Shown here one piece after another: positions 7,612 through 14,163 of a stretch of DNA of 14,734 nucleotides (position 1 is the first letter of the stretch; each line of letters begins with the position of its first letter). The notes under the pieces were generated by a model, which had not been told where the DNA came from, did no database searches, and was given only the letters and a program-made list of their open reading frames with translations. The stretch covers positions 1-14,734 of the forward strand of contig JAJYYW010000001.1 of the NCBI GenBank assembly GCA_021800575.1. Reading direction: 5' to 3'. Source of the stretch: a bacterium. Lineage in GTDB: Bacteria > JAMCPX01. The position numbers and the translations under genes are program-made.

Positions 7612-7652
7612 CGGCTCTGACCCGTCAACCAGATAACCATACGGTTGAGCCG
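7612..7652 (-). other. Nested inverted repeats after the radical SAM gene
   Basis: About 20 nt after the radical SAM stop, CGGCTC (7652-7647) and GAGCCG (7617-7612) enclose TCAACC (7648-7643) and GGTTGA (7630-7625). The transcript could fold here, but no T-run follows, so a factor-dependent or weak terminator is the most that can be said. The rest of the mscL/radical SAM gap (7497-7670) shows nothing I recognise. Confidence 0.25.
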
Positions 7653-7670
7653 GCAGGAAACGAAACAGGC

Positions 7671-8792
7671 TTATCCGAAGGCGAGGTACGGACGGGCTTT
7701 TTCGAGCCGTCTGCCTGCCGCACCGAGGTCGTCGAGGCATTGTATCCTCGATGATTTTCGTGCAGCAAGGATGGTCTTGACGGTTACCGGCCCCAGGCCG
7801 GGTACCTTGAGCAGGGCCTCTTTGTCCGCGGTATTGATTGCAACAGGATAAAACTCCGGGTGCCGGTCCGCCCACTGCTCCTTCGGGTCCCGCTCAAGAC
7901 TGAGGTTGCCGTATCCGTCGAGCAGGATATCCTCAGCGGTAAAACCGTACTTTCGGATGAGGAAATCCACCTGGTAGAGGCGGTGTTCGCGGGTGAGCAG
8001 GTCGTCAGGGTTGAGCAGGAATGTCTTTTCACCGGGTATGTCCTTGGTACCGAGTCCCTTCTGATACGCGGAAAAATAGATCCTGTGGAAATTGAGACGG
8101 CCGTACAGTCCGAACATATAGTTGATGATTTCAGAGTCTTTCTCATCGGATGCACCGACCACGAACTGCGTGGTGCACTTCACCCGTGAAAACCTGCTCC
8201 CCTTTTCCGTGAGCTTGCTCATGAGCTTGATGGGGCGGATGATGTCCTGCAGGTAATGCTTTTTACAGGAGAGCTGTTCGAGATGCCTGCTGCCCGTTGT
8301 CTCGATATTGAGGGACACAGCACTTGCAAGCGAGACAGAGTCTTCCACAGCCGCATCCGATGCACCCGGTATAATCTTAAGATGTATATAGCCCCTATAG
8401 TGATAGCGGTATCTGAGGATGCGTGCCACAGCATTGATCCTGTCCATCGTGTAGTCAGGATTATTGATAACGCCGGAGCTTAAAAACAGGCCGAATACCT
8501 CATGCTTGCGGACGTACTCCATGAACACGGATGCGGTTTCCTCGGGTGCAAGGGTACAGCGCCTGATGTTTGTGCCGGAGCGCAGGGGGCAGTACTTGCA
8601 GTCGTTGGAACATGCATTGGAGAGCAAGGTCTTCAGGAGAATGGAGTAGCCGCCATTGGGGAGTGTGACGGGGTAGAGCCACCTGCCGCCGCCCGTTCGT
8701 TCACGGTGCTCGTCCTCGGTCGTACCGCACGCGCATGCGAGATCGTACTGCGCGTCCCCGGACAACAGTTTCAATTTATCCGTCGTCTCCAT
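7671..8792 (-). CDS. Radical SAM protein with C-terminal helix-hairpin-helix, putative DNA modification/repair type
   Basis: 373 residues from the preferred ATG at 8792. The [4Fe-4S] motif is CX3CX2C (Cys61, Cys65, Cys68 in CSNDCKYC), followed by GLFLSSGV and GYIHLKIIPGA, which match the family annotated as 'putative DNA modification/repair radical SAM protein' (COG4277 type). The C-terminal about 55 residues hold a helix-hairpin-helix (KVPGLGPVTVKTIL), a non-specific nucleic-acid-binding element. The family is commonly paired with a uracil-DNA-glycosylase-like protein; none is present beside it here. An ATG at 8864 would add 24 residues, but these do not resemble the family and have no better ribosome site. 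It follows the ankyrin gene by 74 nt, so it could be the distal part of that operon or a separate unit. The reaction is unknown. Confidence 0.85.
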   Translation of the reverse strand: METTDKLKLLSGDAQYDLACACGTTEDEHRERTGGGRWLYPVTLPNGGYSILLKTLLSNACSNDCKYCPLRSGTNIRRCTLAPEETASVFMEYVRKHEVFGLFLSSGVINNPDYTMDRINAVARILRYRYHYRGYIHLKIIPGASDAAVEDSVSLASAVSLNIETTGSRHLEQLSCKKHYLQDIIRPIKLMSKLTEKGSRFSRVKCTTQFVVGASDEKDSEIINYMFGLYGRLNFHRIYFSAYQKGLGTKDIPGEKTFLLNPDDLLTREHRLYQVDFLIRKYGFTAEDILLDGYGNLSLERDPKEQWADRHPEFYPVAINTADKEALLKVPGLGPVTVKTILAARKSSRIQCLDDLGAAGRRLEKARPYLAFG

Positions 8793-8866
8793 ATGCCTGT
8801 ATCCATTTCTATGGTACACCGATACCGGCCATAATGGCAAGCCGGACATAGGCGGATGTGGCACCT

Positions 8867-9424
8867 TTAGTGACGGGCGCCGGCTTTTCTCAGCAAGACT
8901 GCAATCGAATGATATCCTTTTCGCTCTGCGAGGTTGAAGGCCGTATCGCCGTCACTGTTTTTTATATTGACATCGGCTCCTGCTTTTAACAGCAGCTTGA
9001 TCATGTCAACGCGATCATCGGATGATGCAAATTGCAGTGCTGTTGTACCTCTGTTATTTACTTCATTAACATCCGCGCCGGCTTCGAGCAAAGTACTGAC
9101 AAGCTCTTCTCCGTTCTTGCCTGGCCGACCGTATATAACCGCATACATCAGTGCCGTCATGCCTTTTTTGTCTTTGGCATTTACATCAGCGCCTGATCCC
9201 AGCAACGTCCTGACAATCCTCGTTTTATTGTTCCATGCGGCGAACATAAGTGGTGTATCCCCGTCATAATTCTTTGTATTAACATCAGCACCTTCATGGA
9301 TGAGTGCCGTGACTGCCTGCGGGCTGCCGCAGCGACCTGATGAAATGATCAATCTATCGTTGACGCTGCATGACGACACTACTGTCAGACCGAAACAAAC
9401 AAACAAAACAATAAGCTTTTTCAT
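8867..9424 (-). CDS. Ankyrin-repeat lipoprotein, last gene of the TonB operon
   Basis: 185 residues. The N-terminus is a lipoprotein signal (MKKLIVLFV, hydrophobic core, then VSSC with Cys19 as the acylation site and Ser at +2), so it probably faces the periplasm on the outer membrane. The rest is four to five ankyrin repeats, recognised from the recurring GADVN turns and DGDTPLMFAA, KGMTALMYAV, RGTTALQFAS and DGDTAFNLAE helices. One repeat has a short insertion (YGRPGKNGEE). Ankyrin repeats bind other proteins and have no catalytic role. I chose the ATG at 9424 because GAGGT lies 5 nt upstream and the signal peptide starts exactly there; the open frame goes further upstream, into tonB. The gap to tonB is 13 nt, which places it in the exbB-exbD-tonB operon. 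Confidence 0.88.
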   Translation of the reverse strand: MKKLIVLFVCFGLTVVSSCSVNDRLIISSGRCGSPQAVTALIHEGADVNTKNYDGDTPLMFAAWNNKTRIVRTLLGSGADVNAKDKKGMTALMYAVIYGRPGKNGEELVSTLLEAGADVNEVNNRGTTALQFASSDDRVDMIKLLLKAGADVNIKNSDGDTAFNLAERKGYHSIAVLLRKAGARH

Positions 9425-9437
9425 TTTATACCTCATG

Positions 9438-10100
9438 TTAATCCACTGAAAACTGAATGCGAAGCTGTAACGTACCCGGCACGGGTGTACCATCCTGCGT
9501 TGCCGGCGAAAATTTCCACCGTTTTAATGTAGCAAGGACTGTCCTGTCCAGTTCGTCGTATCCTGTCGTTGAAAGAAGTTTCACCATAAATGACCCATGC
9601 GCATTAACGATAAATTCGACCCGAACGGATGTGCTGTATTTCTGTGCCCTGAGGTTTGAAGGTATGACTGGCATGGGATTGAATACCGGCATCGGGGGGA
9701 GGTCTATATCTGTAACGGATTGTGATGTTGATGATGCACCCTGATGGCTCATAACAGTGCCTGCTTTTACCTTTCCTCCCTGTGGTACGGTAAAGCCAGC
9801 ATGTGCCGGTGCTTTTGCAATAGCACTGGAAAGGAACTTATTGTGACCAGTTTGCACAGGTACACTATGCTGCTTCACCATATGAAATGTTCGTATTGGG
9901 CGTTTTACTGCAACCGGCATTTCCGGTATTAATTTTTTTGCTGCGGGCGTGATCATCATCTCGACCGGCATCAGAACTTTTTCGGGCTTCAGCCGCTTCG
10001 ATATGTTCACCCATCCTATGAAATACAGCAGGATAAGATGGATCGTCACGGCAGCAAGAATACCGGTCGTGATATATTTTTCACGGATCGCGGTGTTCAT
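9438..10100 (-). CDS. tonB: TonB-family energy transducer
   Basis: 220 residues. TonB carries energy from the ExbB-ExbD proton channel to outer-membrane receptors. Seen: a short cytoplasmic start, one N-terminal membrane anchor (about 12-31, with the conserved His in TIHLILLYFIGW), a periplasmic linker only moderately rich in Pro and Lys (PPMPVFNPMPVIP), and a C-terminal TonB domain (about 155-220) with VRVEFIVNAHG, GYDELDRTVLATLKRWKFSPA and a final beta strand LQLRIQFSVD. The linker is less Pro-Lys repetitive than in E. coli TonB. It starts 2 nt after the exbD stop with only a weak ribosome site, suggesting translational coupling. Its likely client is the receptor encoded upstream in the same operon. 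Confidence 0.93.
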   Translation of the reverse strand: MNTAIREKYITTGILAAVTIHLILLYFIGWVNISKRLKPEKVLMPVEMMITPAAKKLIPEMPVAVKRPIRTFHMVKQHSVPVQTGHNKFLSSAIAKAPAHAGFTVPQGGKVKAGTVMSHQGASSTSQSVTDIDLPPMPVFNPMPVIPSNLRAQKYSTSVRVEFIVNAHGSFMVKLLSTTGYDELDRTVLATLKRWKFSPATQDGTPVPGTLQLRIQFSVD

Positions 10101-10102
10101 GG

Positions 10103-10507
10103 CTACTTCGTATCAGCGGCTATGGCGAACCTTGTTGCGCCAGCCTTCCTTGAAATGTTCATGACGTGAATAACGAAGCCATAGTTAGACTTCCTGTCCG
10201 CGTTGATCACGACGACCTTGTCCGGGTGCCGTGAAAGTTTCGCTGCCAGTGCCCCAGAGAGCTTGCCGGTGTTCATTTCTTTGCCGTCAAGGAAAAGCTT
10301 TTGATTCTTTGTTATGGTAATAGTGGTAAACTTTGCAGTTGTTGCCTTCGCCGTTGACGCCTTCGGCAGGTTTACCTTGATACCCTTCATGGAGATCATG
10401 GAGGCCGATGTGACCATGAAAAAGACGAGCAGGAAGAATATCACGTCGATCATGTTGATGACCTCTATCCGTGCCTTTTTGGGCTGTTCAAGCCGGCGTA
10501 TCTTCAT
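10103..10507 (-). CDS. exbD: Biopolymer transport protein ExbD/TolR family
   Basis: 134 residues with the standard layout: short cytoplasmic N-terminus, one membrane helix (about 17-38) that carries the essential Asp21 in NMIDVIFFLLVFFM, and a periplasmic domain (KVVVINADRKSNYGFVIHVMNISRKAG). With ExbB it forms the proton-driven stator that energises TonB. Its ATG overlaps the exbB stop as ATGA and there is no good Shine-Dalgarno, so its translation probably depends on exbB. TolR is the paralogous alternative, but direct linkage to a receptor and tonB favours ExbD. Confidence 0.94.
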   Translation of the reverse strand: MKIRRLEQPKKARIEVINMIDVIFFLLVFFMVTSASMISMKGIKVNLPKASTAKATTAKFTTITITKNQKLFLDGKEMNTGKLSGALAAKLSRHPDKVVVINADRKSNYGFVIHVMNISRKAGATRFAIAADTK

Positions 10508-11130
10508 TGCTGTTGCTGTTTCACGATCTTCTCAAACTCGTTTGCGGCGAACTCCATGTCTTTCGTGATTCGCCGTATTTTCGTGTTGAAATAGTTGTAA
10601 AACAGGAGCGTAAAGACCGCCACGATGAGCCCGGTCGCCGTTGCTATGAGCGCCTCACCCACGCCGCCGGATATGGCAGTAGGCTGGTTTAAACCTCTGG
10701 TGGAGAATATTTGAAACGCATTGATCATGCCGATGATAGTGCCCAGCAGTCCAAGCAGGGGGGCCATTGTGATGATGGTGTCAAGAACCCAGAGGTTGCT
10801 CTCAAGCTGCGGCATGACACTCATGGCCCGCTGCTCCATGGCACTATTTATATCCACGGGATCCGCATTGATGTGTTCAACGCCTATCGTGAGCACATCG
10901 GCAACCGGGCCCCTCTGTGCCGACAGGAGTGCTCTTAGATCGTCAGTTTTACCCGCATGTACCAGATCTTTTATTGTGTGCATAAACGCGGTACCCGGGT
11001 CCTTCATTTTGCTGAAGAATATTAAGCGTTCGATGATGAGGGACATTGATAGTACCGAAACGAGGAGAAGGGGGTACATCATGAACCCTCCGCGCATTAT
11101 GAAATGAATCGCACTGTATATGTTTTGCAT
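10504..11130 (-). CDS. exbB: ExbB/TolQ/MotA-family proton channel protein
   Basis: 208 residues with three membrane segments: about 15-38 (MMYPLLLVSVLSMSLIIERL), about 115-140 (LDTIITMAPLLGLLGTIIGM) and about 155-182 (GVGEALIATATGLIVAV). The GLLGT and EALIATATGL signatures of the MotA_TolQ_ExbB family are present. It forms the pentameric scaffold around ExbD in the inner membrane. AAGGAGG lies upstream of the ATG, overlapping the end of the receptor gene region (9-nt gap), so it belongs to the receptor's operon. Confidence 0.95.
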   Translation of the reverse strand: MQNIYSAIHFIMRGGFMMYPLLLVSVLSMSLIIERLIFFSKMKDPGTAFMHTIKDLVHAGKTDDLRALLSAQRGPVADVLTIGVEHINADPVDINSAMEQRAMSVMPQLESNLWVLDTIITMAPLLGLLGTIIGMINAFQIFSTRGLNQPTAISGGVGEALIATATGLIVAVFTLLFYNYFNTKIRRITKDMEFAANEFEKIVKQQQQ

Positions 11131-11139
11131 GTATCCTCC

Positions 11140-13392
11140 TTAGAAATATTTTTTAAACAGGATTGTTATGGTACGGGGGCTGCCCCAGTGGGTGCTGTTA
11201 AAACCGTTCTGCTGGTTTATCAGGTACGACGTGTTCAGGACGTTGCAGACATCGAGCTCCAGAGCAGACTTGCCCAAATAGAAGCCCTTGCCGAAGGTAT
11301 AACCGAGGTACAGATCGGAAATCGTGTGCGGCGGCACCCTGAGAAAGTTAACAGCGCCTGTTGTAGCATTGTACCCGTACGGCAGACCGCTGCCGTACTC
11401 GAGATCGAGCATGCTCCAGAAAGCAGCGTACTTGTAATTAATTATCGCGGAAGATGTATAGGTCTGATCGTGATCGAAATAGAAATATCCGGACGGTACT
11501 GGCTGGACGGTGAACAAGCCACCCGTTATGGCACCCTTACCCTGTGACTTTTCCCACGCCAGGTTCCATATCGCTGAAAATCCGTGAATATCCCTCGATT
11601 GCAGGCTGAACTCTATGCCCCTCGTGTATCCCTGCTGGATGTTATAGGGGACATAGATGTTGGAATTAAGAAGTTGATTGTAATCGATGACGTTCTTCAT
11701 GAGCTTGTAATACCACGTGAGTTTTGCAAGCAGATAAGAACCTATCAACTGCTGGTCCCCTGCCTCAACATAGTTATCGCTCTCGGGCTTCAGCGGGATA
11801 CTCATGCTTTGGTTGTTAAACATAGGTATGGAATTGACCCGGACACTTTCGAAGGGTGCGGGCTGGAAAAACCGGCCATAATATCCGTGGATGGTGTTGG
11901 TTGCAAAGGGCTGGATTGCTATACCCAGGCGCGGGCTTACCTGGTCCGCGGTGACATACTGGTTGAGATAATCGTACCTCAGACCGGCATTCACGGTAAC
12001 GGGTGCGAAATGGAGTTTATCCTGCGCATATCCGCTCGCCTCATATGCCCTGTCCACATGGGCATCGAAAAAAGAAGGAAACGCCGTTGGATTCTCATTG
12101 AGAAAGAACGACTGATTGTTGACCATCCATTTGTAGTGGGCGCCCACTTTGATCTGGTTGTGCTTTACGGAATCGTTGGTATAGTCCGCCTGCGTTCCGT
12201 AGTCCAGGTATGATTCTGTGACATTGGCTGTATACGCAGGATTTGTGGCCGTGCCACCCATAAGATCTGCCGGACTTCCGAGAGAGCTGAGCGTAGAGCC
12301 CCTTCTGTACTGCGACACCTTAAGTCTCGCATCGTATCCAAAGTCATGGTGCCATATCAATACCTCGAAATCGTTGGATTCATCCTGGTTGTCGTTGACG
12401 CCCATGGCCTGTTGCTCCTGGGTGTTGGGGATCTGATACTTCGAGATGTTGCCTGACAACATCAGGGTCAGTCTGTCATTGTTGTCAAGCACATAGCCGA
12501 AGTCACCGAACAGCACGTTCTTGAACAGCGAGTCGTGTATCGGGGTGTCCACCGGCGTATCGAGTCCCCGATCCGTAGAGGAAATGACACCGGATATATG
12601 GTAGCTGAACGCCTTTTTATTATCGGCAGCATCGAAATTTATACCGTTCGTGGAATAGTTACCCACCGTGATGCCCACCATCTTTTCCGGGTTGTGTTTC
12701 GTTGTGATATTGACAACCCCTGCAAGGCTGTTGCCATACTCGGCAGGATACCCTCCGGTCAGGACTTCGATGTTCTCGATATCCTGGGGATCCATGATAT
12801 CGGAGAAACTTCCCGAGACCGCGGATGGGATGTTAACGCTGTCGATCCTGTAGGTTATTTCCGTATGAGCGCCGCGGAAGTGTACTTCGCCGAATGGACC
12901 CTGCGCTGCGCCGGGCACCGTATAAAGGACTTTTGACAGATTGCCCGTGCCTGCGATGCGGGCGATCGTCTGGTGCGGAATGTTGGTTGCAGACGATGTT
13001 CCCTTTGTGTTTAAAATCAATTGGCTTGCATGGACATGATACACGAGCCCGCTGAACAGATTTACCGTATACAGGGATGCCTCCCCGTTGTTAATATCTA
13101 TGGACTGTGTGTGCTGCGCATAGCCCTTTGAGCTGACCACAAGGGTATAGTGTCCGGACTGCACCGTGCTCATAATACACTGGCCGTTTTTGTCCGTGGT
13201 GCCGGAAACAGGAACGCCGGTCGGCGCCGTGGCAGACGATACAATAACGCGGGCACCGGGCAGCGGCTTACCGGTGTTCCCCCTCGATACGTGCACAATA
13301 AGCGTTCCGTACGCACGAGCAGTGGCAGCTCGTGCTGCACGAGTTCCTGCGATGATACATAATAAGAGTACTGTTGCTTTGACAAATCTCAC
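11140..13392 (-). CDS. TonB-dependent outer-membrane receptor with an N-terminal carboxypeptidase-regulatory-like domain
   Basis: 750 residues from a GTG start at 13392, fixed by AGGAGG 5 nt upstream and a signal peptide beginning at that codon (MRFVKATVLLLCII, Ala-rich cleavage region near 22). Order: a small beta-sandwich CarboxypepD_reg-like domain (about 29-115; GKPLPGARVIV, GTTDKNGQC, GHYTLVVSSKGY), a plug domain (about 130-240; VHFRGAHTEITYRIDSVNIP, DIENIEVLTGGYPAEYGNSL, GVVNITTK), then a 22-strand-type barrel to a terminal Phe (LFKKYF), as expected for Bam-dependent assembly. The fused N-terminal domain is common in large-substrate receptors but also occurs elsewhere, so substrate is unknown. 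No clear TonB box is visible. It has its own promoter and a leader of about 160 nt, and precedes exbB by 9 nt. The open frame extends upstream to 13500, but that extension is probably untranslated leader. Confidence 0.93.
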   Translation of the reverse strand: MRFVKATVLLLCIIAGTRAARAATARAYGTLIVHVSRGNTGKPLPGARVIVSSATAPTGVPVSGTTDKNGQCIMSTVQSGHYTLVVSSKGYAQHTQSIDINNGEASLYTVNLFSGLVYHVHASQLILNTKGTSSATNIPHQTIARIAGTGNLSKVLYTVPGAAQGPFGEVHFRGAHTEITYRIDSVNIPSAVSGSFSDIMDPQDIENIEVLTGGYPAEYGNSLAGVVNITTKHNPEKMVGITVGNYSTNGINFDAADNKKAFSYHISGVISSTDRGLDTPVDTPIHDSLFKNVLFGDFGYVLDNNDRLTLMLSGNISKYQIPNTQEQQAMGVNDNQDESNDFEVLIWHHDFGYDARLKVSQYRRGSTLSSLGSPADLMGGTATNPAYTANVTESYLDYGTQADYTNDSVKHNQIKVGAHYKWMVNNQSFFLNENPTAFPSFFDAHVDRAYEASGYAQDKLHFAPVTVNAGLRYDYLNQYVTADQVSPRLGIAIQPFATNTIHGYYGRFFQPAPFESVRVNSIPMFNNQSMSIPLKPESDNYVEAGDQQLIGSYLLAKLTWYYKLMKNVIDYNQLLNSNIYVPYNIQQGYTRGIEFSLQSRDIHGFSAIWNLAWEKSQGKGAITGGLFTVQPVPSGYFYFDHDQTYTSSAIINYKYAAFWSMLDLEYGSGLPYGYNATTGAVNFLRVPPHTISDLYLGYTFGKGFYLGKSALELDVCNVLNTSYLINQQNGFNSTHWGSPRTITILFKKYF

Positions 13393-13397
13393 TGAAA

Positions 13398-13459
13398 CCT
13401 CCTTTGTTCCGAAATTATTGTCATTTCGATCAGTCATGAATGGCATACCAGGAGGCATG
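13398..13459 (-). promoter_or_regulatory. Receptor leader with an anti-Shine-Dalgarno and two hairpins
   Basis: On the minus strand the ribosome site AGGAGG (13403-13398) is perfectly complementary to CCTCCT (13455-13450) 46 nt upstream. CCTCCT itself overlaps a second hairpin, CATGCC-TCCT-GGTATG (13459-13444, one G-U pair). Between them sits CGAAAT / ATTTCG (13428-13423 and 13415-13410, 7-nt loop). These pairings are visible; alternative folding that opens or closes the ribosome site is inference. It matches no riboswitch class I can recognise. Confidence 0.35.
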
Positions 13460-13560
13460 ACGTGCGATGTGGTCATTTGTTGCTGAGCGTAACCGTGCAT
13501 ATCCTGCTTGAGACAGGTACATGGTGTGACAGCGCAGGTGAAACGAAAAGGGGGACTGAA

Positions 13561-13589
13561 ATTGTACCGTTATTCTTCGCTCTGCTCAA
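13561..13589 (-). promoter_or_regulatory. Putative promoter of the TonB-dependent receptor operon
   Basis: TTGAGC (13589-13584) and TACAAT (13566-13561) are separated by the ideal 17 nt. Transcription would start near 13554, giving a leader of about 160 nt to the GTG. The receptor could also be transcribed from the promoter of the small membrane protein upstream. Confidence 0.5.
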
Positions 13590-13723
13590 GGACACTGAAG
13601 AACCCCCCGGCGCGAGGTGACCGCGCACCTACCCTGCGATGGGTAACGATAACGTTAGTGAATGAGAAAAGACAGAAACAGGGTAAAAATCACACACGAC
13701 CGCAGCTATGTCTCTTGCTATGT
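13590..13723 (-). other. Structured intergenic stretch between the small membrane protein and the receptor promoter
   Basis: Inverted repeats are concentrated here: CAGGGTA/TACCCTG arms (13679-13685 and 13630-13636), a closer competing TACCC/GGGTA pair (13630-13634, 13641-13645), and TAACG-ATAA-CGTTA (13644-13657). A further GC hairpin (GCGCG/CGCGC) lies near 13610-13630. It could be an operator region, an attenuator in a read-through transcript, or chance. No gene is seen; the plus-strand open frame crossing it lacks a ribosome site. Confidence 0.3.
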
Positions 13724-14014
13724 CTATCGGCCGAACGCAGGAGGAGCTCGTTCCTTGACATGGTTTGGAACGACGTACTTAGCCATGAAAAGCTTGACCG
13801 GTATCAGATAGATGAACGAGAAGAATACAATCACTATCGTGACGGCATTGTTGACAACGGCATTACCGGTCACAATAAATGCATGCGCCGGACAGTCGGC
13901 AGGTTCCGGCTGACCAACTTCAAGGGGATGGTTGTGCAGGAATGGCAGCAGGACAATAATGGACAAGTACAATGATGCAAGCGTAACGCGCAGTATATGA
14001 GGACCTTTTCTCAT
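13724..14014 (-). CDS. Small membrane protein with HNH and DCPAH motifs (96 aa)
   Basis: Not assigned to a family with confidence. Seen: a basic N-terminus (MRKG), a membrane segment (about 8-25), a loop with His27-Asn-His29 and DCPAH (Asp40, Cys41, His44), a second membrane segment (about 56-74), and a polar tail ending in RAPPAFGR. A His/Cys loop between hydrophobic segments and an RAPP-like tail recall DUF2946-type and similar small proteins found near TonB-dependent receptors, often in a metal context; this is from memory. I chose the ATG at 14014 because AGGA lies 6 nt upstream and the promoter's -10 overlaps the longer frame's first codons (from 14053). The frame lies upstream of the receptor in the same orientation, so it may be part of that system, perhaps as a metal-binding accessory. 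Confidence 0.7.
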   Translation of the reverse strand: MRKGPHILRVTLASLYLSIIVLLPFLHNHPLEVGQPEPADCPAHAFIVTGNAVVNNAVTIVIVFFSFIYLIPVKLFMAKYVVPNHVKERAPPAFGR

Positions 14015-14037
14015 GTCGTTCCTGTCCATAGCGTTAG

Positions 14038-14067
14038 AATATAGTATACTCATGAAATGCTTGTCAA
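14038..14067 (-). promoter_or_regulatory. Putative sigma-70 promoter of the small membrane protein (and perhaps the operon)
   Basis: Perfect -35 TTGACA (14067-14062), 18-nt spacer, then TATATT (14043-14038). Start of transcription near 14031 gives a leader of roughly 17 nt carrying AGGA ahead of the ATG at 14014. A tighter TATACT overlaps but is only 13 nt from the -35. Confidence 0.55.
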
Positions 14068-14163
14068 TTTAGCCACGTTTAGAAATAAGTCAATTCCTCA
14101 AAGGTGGTGCGGGCTTGTACCTGACGTTATTTCATTGTATCGTATCGCAGTGCACGTGGTGGA

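Noticed and set aside
7306..7875. 189-codon minus-strand frame crossing the mscL/radical SAM gap
   Set aside because: Both ends are out-of-frame readings of mscL and the radical SAM gene; only the central about 50 codons are unique and they match no family I know.
13393..13560. Cobalamin riboswitch upstream of the TonB receptor
   Set aside because: The conserved B12-box and GCCACTG-type elements are not seen in the leader.
13705..13725. Nine-base direct repeat (GCTATGTCT) at 12-bp period by the small membrane protein's stop
   Set aside because: Period and position do not fit a promoter or known operator; probably chance.
13508..13975. 155-codon plus-strand open frame
   Set aside because: Starts at a TTG without a ribosome site and runs opposite to the small membrane protein gene, which has a promoter, a Shine-Dalgarno and membrane segments; composition looks like antisense reading.
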